Positions 6,618 to 10,008 of a stretch of DNA of 10,008 bases are shown here, piece by piece; within the stretch, counting starts at the first letter, position 1, and each line of letters begins with the position of its first letter. The notes under the pieces were generated by a model that saw only the letters and a list, made by a program, of their open reading frames with translations, was not told the origin of the DNA and did not search any database. The position numbers were made by a program, and so were the translations under genes. Source of the DNA: Lachnospiraceae bacterium UBA3732 (GTDB lineage Bacteria > Bacillota > Clostridia > Lachnospirales > Lachnospiraceae); the NCBI GenBank assembly GCA_002372545.1, contig DFHD01000105.1, forward strand, positions 7,437-17,444. Reading direction: 5' to 3'.

Positions 6618-8060
6618 ATGAGCGAAAAAGAAAAATCTTCAAGAGGTTCCTTTAAGGGATCGATCGGTTTTGTTCTCGCCGCGGCGGGAAGCGCTGTCGG
6701 CCTGGGAAACATCTGGCGTTTTCCCTATCTGGCAGCCAAGGACGGCGGTGGACTTTTCCTGATCGTGTACATTACTCTGGCACTCACCTTTGGCTTTGCC
6801 CTGCTGACAACCGAGGTTTCCATCGGCCGTTTTACCAAGCAGAGTCCCCTTACCGCCTATGGAAAAGTGAAAAAGGGCTGGGGTTGGATCGGAAGGATTG
6901 CTTACATCGTTCCCTTCCTGATCATGCCTTATTACTGCGTGATCGGCGGATGGGTACTGAAATACTTTATTGCCTTTGCTACCGGTAACGGCGCTGCAGC
7001 GGCTGAAGACGGTTACTTCGGCAATTTCATCACCGGACATACCGCGCCGAACACACCCCTTAAGGAAGCCTCTTCCTTTATTCTCGAGCCGGTTTTCTAT
7101 CTCTATGTCTTCCTGCTGGTCTGCGCCATCATCATTTATATGGGCGTCAGCGGCGGTATTGAAAAATCCTCTAGGATCATTATGCCGATTCTCCTTGTTC
7201 TGGTTGTCGGCATTGCGATCTTTGCCCTTACCCTGAAGCATGAAAACGATGCAGGCCAGGTGACCACCGGTCTGCAGGGCATGAAGGTCTACCTGGTCCC
7301 CGATTTCGACGGACTGACCGTGCGGAAGTTCTTCAATATCGTCATGGACGCTCTGGGACAGCTCTTCTACTCCCTCAGTGTGGCCATGGGTATAATGGTC
7401 GCTTACGGCTCCTATGTGCCGGATGACGCCAACCTGGTTAAATCCATTAACCAGATTGAGTTCTTCGATACCATCGTTGCCTTCCTGGCGGGCGTTATGA
7501 TCATCCCCGCTGTCATCGTGTTCAGCGGCAAAGAAGGCATGGCCGGCGGTCCCTCCCTGATGTTTGTTGCGCTGCCTAAGGTCTTCATGGCCATGGGCAA
7601 GGCCGGAAACATCATCGGCACGCTGTTCTTCGCCATGGTGCTCTTTGCCGCGGTTACCAGCGCCATGTCTGTGCTGGAGGCCATCGTATCCAGTATGATC
7701 GACCGCTTCAAGATGTCCCGTGCTATGGCTACGGTGATCGAATCTGTGATCGCAATGGTCCTTGGCGTTGTCGTCTGCCTGGGCTACAACCTGTGGTACT
7801 TCGATAAGAAGCTGCCCAACGGCTCCCATGCGCAGATCCTGGATGTGATGGATTATATCAGTAATTATATCCTGATGCCAGTTGTCGCCATCGGCACCTG
7901 TCTTCTGATCGGCTGGGTGGTTAAGCCGAAGTTTATCATGGATGAAGCGACCAAGAATGGTGAGAAGTTTGGAAGAAAGGGTCTGTATATCGCCATGATC
8001 AAGGTGGTTGCGCCCATCCTTCTGGTGGTGCTTCTGCTGATGTCCCTGGGCATTATCTAA
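6618..8060 (+). CDS. Sodium-dependent amino-acid symporter, NSS/SNF family (LeuT/MhsT-like)
   Basis: A 480-residue integral membrane protein that should import an amino acid, or a related amine, together with sodium. Helix 1 carries the family signature GSAVGLGNIWRFPY (24-37); A26, V27 and N31 match the LeuT sodium ligands A22, V23 and N27, and R34 matches the extracellular-gate Arg30. Helix 6 has the broken-helix segment LFYSLSVAMG (249-258). Helix 8 has the T347-S348 pair matching the second sodium site (T354/S355 in LeuT). Length is close to the bacterial transporters of about 450-500 residues. The substrate cannot be read from sequence; bacterial members use Leu, Tyr, Trp and others. The start is preceded by AGAGG with a 10-nt spacer. 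It is transcribed divergently from the phosphatase and precedes azlCD. Confidence 0.95.
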   Translation: MSEKEKSSRGSFKGSIGFVLAAAGSAVGLGNIWRFPYLAAKDGGGLFLIVYITLALTFGFALLTTEVSIGRFTKQSPLTAYGKVKKGWGWIGRIAYIVPFLIMPYYCVIGGWVLKYFIAFATGNGAAAAEDGYFGNFITGHTAPNTPLKEASSFILEPVFYLYVFLLVCAIIIYMGVSGGIEKSSRIIMPILLVLVVGIAIFALTLKHENDAGQVTTGLQGMKVYLVPDFDGLTVRKFFNIVMDALGQLFYSLSVAMGIMVAYGSYVPDDANLVKSINQIEFFDTIVAFLAGVMIIPAVIVFSGKEGMAGGPSLMFVALPKVFMAMGKAGNIIGTLFFAMVLFAAVTSAMSVLEAIVSSMIDRFKMSRAMATVIESVIAMVLGVVVCLGYNLWYFDKKLPNGSHAQILDVMDYISNYILMPVVAIGTCLLIGWVVKPKFIMDEATKNGEKFGRKGLYIAMIKVVAPILLVVLLLMSLGII

Positions 8061-8089
8061 CATACAAAACATAAATGAACTGCATACTC

Positions 8090-8115
8090 CGGGGCTGCTC
8101 CATCGGGCAGCCCCG
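8090..8115. other. GC-rich hairpin between the symporter and azlC
   Basis: CGGGGCTGC (8090-8098) and GCAGCCCCG (8107-8115) make a perfect 9-bp stem around an 8-nt loop. Neither strand has a T-run after it, so it is not a standard intrinsic terminator. It may act as a partial or factor-dependent stop, or stabilise the upstream message, so that azlCD is expressed at a lower level. I see no convincing separate promoter for azlC in the 75-bp gap. Confidence 0.55.
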
Positions 8116-8135
8116 TATCAGACAGGAAAAAGACT

Positions 8136-9050
8136 ATGCATGAATATAAACGCGGACTCCGCAGCGGGATCCCCATCGGCCTCGGGTATTTAAGCGTAAG
8201 CTTCACCTTCGGCATCATGGCTGTTTCACTGGGTCTTCATACCTGGCAGGCCGTGCTGATCTCCTTTCTGACGGTCACCTCCGCCGGACAGTTTTCCGGC
8301 ATAAAGACCATGATGCTTCCCGGCCATTATATGGAAATGTTTATCTCCCAATTTACCATCAATATCCGATATTCCTTTATGGGCATATCCCTCAGCCAGA
8401 AAACCTCGGACCGGTTCCGGGGTTTTTGGCGTACTCTGCTGGGATTTTTCATGACGGACGAGATCTTCGCTGTGGCCTCTAATGAGCCCGTAGTGGGCAT
8501 CCGCTTCTTTGCCGGGCTTTCTACCATCCCCTGGGCCGGATGGACGCTCGGAACCTTCCTGGGGGCTGTATCCGGAAGTCTGCTGCCCCACCGGCTGCTG
8601 TCCGCTCTCAGCCTCGCCATCTACGGCATGTTTGTCGCCATCATTGTACCGGAAATGAAAAAGAGCCGGCCGGTTCTGCTTGTGGTCTTCCTATCCGCAG
8701 CCCTCAGCTGTCTCTTCTACTTCACGCCCGTGCTTTCCCGGATCCCTTCCGGCTTTACCGTCAGTATCGTGGCTGTTTCCGCCGCTCTGGCCGGCGCCCT
8801 GTTCTTCCCCATTGCTGAAACCGAAACCGGAGAAGGACAGGCGGAGCCCACGGCAAAGAATGAAATGAAAGCCCCGGCAGAGCTCACGGAAAAGATTGGA
8901 TCGAAAGCTCCGGCGGTGACCACGGAAAAGATTGGATCGAAAGCTCCGGCGAAGACCACGGAAAATGCTGAGAATACCGGCGGGCAGGCAGCCATGATCC
9001 GCGAATCCAAAAACAGCACGATCATAAAAGGAGGACCGATCAATGGATAA
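8136..9050 (+). CDS. azlC: AzlC-family branched-chain amino-acid exporter, large subunit, with repeat-bearing tail
   Basis: The large membrane subunit of an AzlCD/BrnFE-type exporter, whose characterised members export branched-chain amino acids or analogues such as azaleucine. The core (about 1-227) has the family's features: RSGIPIGLGYLSVSFTFG near the N-terminus (9-26), then TSAGQFSGI (48-56), then INIRYSFMGISLSQ (75-88), then TDEIFAV (107-113), and several further hydrophobic helices to about 226. Family members normally end near 230-240 residues. This one has an additional 77-residue hydrophilic tail (228-304) containing three copies of a 12-residue repeat, KAPAxxTEKIGS-like (245-280). 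The ATG at 8136 has AGG with a 9-nt spacer upstream. The last codons overlap the start of azlD by 8 bp and encode its Shine-Dalgarno sequence, so the two are translationally coupled. The substrate is inferred from the family. Confidence 0.92.
   Translation: MHEYKRGLRSGIPIGLGYLSVSFTFGIMAVSLGLHTWQAVLISFLTVTSAGQFSGIKTMMLPGHYMEMFISQFTINIRYSFMGISLSQKTSDRFRGFWRTLLGFFMTDEIFAVASNEPVVGIRFFAGLSTIPWAGWTLGTFLGAVSGSLLPHRLLSALSLAIYGMFVAIIVPEMKKSRPVLLVVFLSAALSCLFYFTPVLSRIPSGFTVSIVAVSAALAGALFFPIAETETGEGQAEPTAKNEMKAPAELTEKIGSKAPAVTTEKIGSKAPAKTTENAENTGGQAAMIRESKNSTIIKGGPING
8868..8975 (+). repeat. 36-bp in-frame tandem repeat in the azlC tail
   Basis: Three 36-bp units (8868-8903, 8904-8939, 8940-8975) encode 12-residue units beginning KAPA. 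The blocks 8885-8915 and 8921-8951 are identical over 31 bases, and the third copy diverges after its first half. Such near-identity suggests recent slippage-type duplication. Confidence 0.85.
9028..9034 (+). promoter_or_regulatory. Strong Shine-Dalgarno sequence of azlD inside azlC
   Basis: AAGGAGG with an 8-nt spacer to the ATG at 9043. It lies within the last codons of azlC and supports the azlD start and an 8-bp gene overlap (9043-9050). Confidence 0.9.
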
Positions 9051-9351
9051 CAGATCCTACTTCACCTATCTCCTCATCATGGTCGGGGTTACCTATCTGA
9101 TCCGGGCCATCCCCTTCCGGCTCATCACCCGGAAAATCGAAAACGTGACTGTCCGAAGCTTTCTCCAATATATCCCCTATGCGGTACTGACAGCCATGAC
9201 GGTTCCCGGCGTATTCTTCGCTGCTGACCACATCGTCTCCTCAGCCGTAGGCTTTGTTACCGCCGTTCTGGTATCGCTGAAAAGCAAATCGCTCACGCTG
9301 GTCGCTCTCGTGGCCTGCGCCGCTGTCTTCCTGACGGAGCTGATCATCTGA
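9043..9351 (+). CDS. azlD: AzlD-family branched-chain amino-acid exporter, small subunit
   Basis: A 102-residue membrane protein and partner of AzlC in a two-component exporter. Family features are the N-terminal helix with TYLIRAIPFRLI (17-28), the middle segment FLQYIPYAVLTAMTVPGVFF (40-59) and two further hydrophobic stretches at about 66-80 and 84-101. Length is normal for AzlD (about 100-110 residues). It ends in a hydrophobic helix directly at the stop codon. The start overlaps the azlC stop and has a perfect Shine-Dalgarno sequence. A strong terminator follows 56 bp after the stop. Export of Val/Leu/Ile is known for AzlCD/BrnFE relatives; here it is inferred. Confidence 0.92.
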   Translation: MDNRSYFTYLLIMVGVTYLIRAIPFRLITRKIENVTVRSFLQYIPYAVLTAMTVPGVFFAADHIVSSAVGFVTAVLVSLKSKSLTLVALVACAAVFLTELII

Positions 9352-9406
9352 CCGGGTATATCCTCTCACCAAACTGATGACTTGACAGGGATGACTAAAT
9401 ACATAC

Positions 9407-9447
9407 AAAAAGTGCACCGCCTCAAATTCCGGGGCGGTGCACTTTTT
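9407..9447. terminator. Bidirectional intrinsic terminator
   Basis: AAAAAGTGCACCGCC (9407-9421) pairs perfectly with GGCGGTGCACTTTTT (9433-9447) around an 11-nt loop. The GC-rich stem is followed by T6 on the plus strand and T5 on the minus strand. It serves azlD from the left and the surface-protein gene, whose stop is at 9517, from the right. Confidence 0.95.
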
Positions 9448-9450
9448 TAC

Positions 9451-9494
9451 TATTCAATTTTTATTCAATTTTTATTCAGTTTTTATTTAGTTTT
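9451..9494. repeat. 11-bp A/T-rich tandem repeat (4 copies)
   Basis: Four consecutive 11-bp units: TATTCAATTTT twice, TATTCAGTTTT, TATTTAGTTTT (9451-9461, 9462-9472, 9473-9483, 9484-9494). Each contains a run of T. The period is close to one helical turn, so the T-tracts are roughly in phase. It lies between the terminator and the stop codon of the surface-protein gene. Confidence 0.85.
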
Positions 9495-9516
9495 TACGCC
9501 TTGCTTTCTGCACAGC

Positions 9517-10008
9517 CTAGAACTCATTATTCTTCTTTTTCTTGATGAAGAAGAGTCCGCTTGCTGCAGCCGCACTGATCAGCATGAGAAGGAGTTGTGC
9601 TCTTACCGGTGTATCATCGCCGGTCTTCGGTGTCTGATCCTTGGTTGCTGTATTGCTCTTCGGTGTTTCGGTTGTGATTCTGATCTCATAACCGGAAATC
9701 TTACCGCTGACAACCGAGCCAGTCTGCTTAGCGTTCTTGGATACGGTATATCCCTCCGGAACCTCTGTGATCACGATGGTGTAATCGCCGGTCGGGATCG
9801 GGTTCAGTGTGATCTTACCGTCCTTGTCGGTCTTCTTGATGAACTTGATGTTCTTGTCCTTGTTGTGTGTGATCTCTACTGTAGCATTCGGCACAACCTT
9901 GCCTGTTACTTCATCGATCACGACAATGGTCATTCCACCCTCATCATCTGTTGTCGGTGTCTTATCAGTCTTCGGAATGATCCGGATCTCATGCTCTATG
10001 ATCTTTCC
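9517..10008 (-). CDS. Sortase-anchored surface protein with Cna-B/SpaA-like modules (partial, 5' end beyond the right edge)
   Basis: The frame is open from the window's right edge to TAG at 9517-9519 (163 residues seen); the Met at 9931-9933 is internal, not a start. One full prealbumin-like module runs from about 9936 to 9665. It has the typical VTGKVVPNATVEI entry, KKTDKDGKITL, IPTGDYTIVITEVPEGYTV and a final strand EIRI. An earlier GKIIEHEIRI at the window edge matches GKISGYEIRI about 101 residues later, showing that the module is tandemly repeated. A Thr/Pro/Lys-rich linker leads to a sorting signal, TPKTG (9619-9633), then a hydrophobic helix and the basic tail KKKKNNEF. It should be covalently attached to the cell wall by a sortase. 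The first strand lacks the Lys usually needed for the Cna-B isopeptide bond. Substrate or adhesive role is unknown. Confidence 0.85.
   Translation of the reverse strand, partial: GKIIEHEIRIIPKTDKTPTTDDEGGMTIVVIDEVTGKVVPNATVEITHNKDKNIKFIKKTDKDGKITLNPIPTGDYTIVITEVPEGYTVSKNAKQTGSVVSGKISGYEIRITTETPKSNTATKDQTPKTGDDTPVRAQLLLMLISAAAASGLFFIKKKKNNEF

Noticed and set aside
6610..6621. Three-codon upstream frame (Met-His-Leu-stop) overlapping the symporter start by ATGA
   Set aside because: It has only 2 nt between AGAGG and its ATG, too close for efficient initiation. It is probably chance, and the 6618 start has the better spacing.
6639..8072. Minus-strand open frame of 477 codons opposite the NSS symporter
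   Set aside because: Rich in His, Asp, Gln and Gly with no hydrophobic or catalytic pattern, as expected for the complement of a membrane-protein gene. No promoter or ribosome binding site was seen.
9382..9409. TTGACA followed by TACAAA as a promoter after azlD
   Set aside because: The spacer is 16 nt, the -10 match is weak and the transcript would run straight into the terminator hairpin with no gene to serve.

Overview
The window looks like a chromosomal segment of a Gram-positive, moderately GC-rich Clostridia-type bacterium, most likely Lachnospiraceae or a relative. This rests on the protein families present (zinc-ribbon and PASTA Ser/Thr kinases, a PP2C phosphatase, a sortase-anchored Cna-B-like surface protein), on strong AGGAGG-type ribosome binding sites and on consensus sigma-A promoters. 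The assignment comes from family resemblance read by eye, not from a database search.

Left two thirds (1-6516, minus strand): a Ser/Thr phosphorylation locus. Reading leftwards, a consensus promoter at 6523-6551 drives a PP2C phosphatase (5788-6516). It is followed after 36 bp by a membrane Ser/Thr kinase whose ectodomain resembles an ABC solute-binding protein (3718-5751), and after another 40 bp by a second membrane kinase with six PASTA-like repeats, a Thr/Gln/Ala-rich stalk and a Trp-rich C-terminal domain (405-3677). A further minus-strand gene with its own promoter (361-389) starts at 278 and leaves the window. It begins with a CxxxH...C...CxxC zinc-finger-like motif. Both kinases also begin with a four-Cys zinc ribbon, so three of the four proteins carry an N-terminal metal-binding module. 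The phosphatase presumably opposes the two kinases.

Right third (6552-9351, plus strand): amino-acid transport. An NSS/LeuT-type sodium symporter (6618-8060) is transcribed divergently from the phosphatase. The -35 boxes of the two promoters abut exactly and form one 12-bp palindrome. A 9-bp GC hairpin separates the symporter from azlC and azlD (8136-9351), an AzlCD-type branched-chain amino-acid exporter whose genes overlap by 8 bp. The AzlC carries an unusual hydrophilic tail with a 12-residue tandem repeat. A strong bidirectional terminator (9407-9447) closes this unit.

Right edge (9451-10008): an 11-bp A/T-rich tandem repeat, then the 3' end of a minus-strand gene for a cell-wall-anchored surface protein with Cna-B/SpaA-like modules and a TPKTG sorting signal. 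It converges on the terminator.

The most notable items are the kinase with a solute-binding-protein-like sensor, the overlapping divergent promoter that links a signalling operon to a transporter, and the predicted leaderless mRNA of the phosphatase. No RNA genes, insertion sequences or CRISPR arrays were seen.
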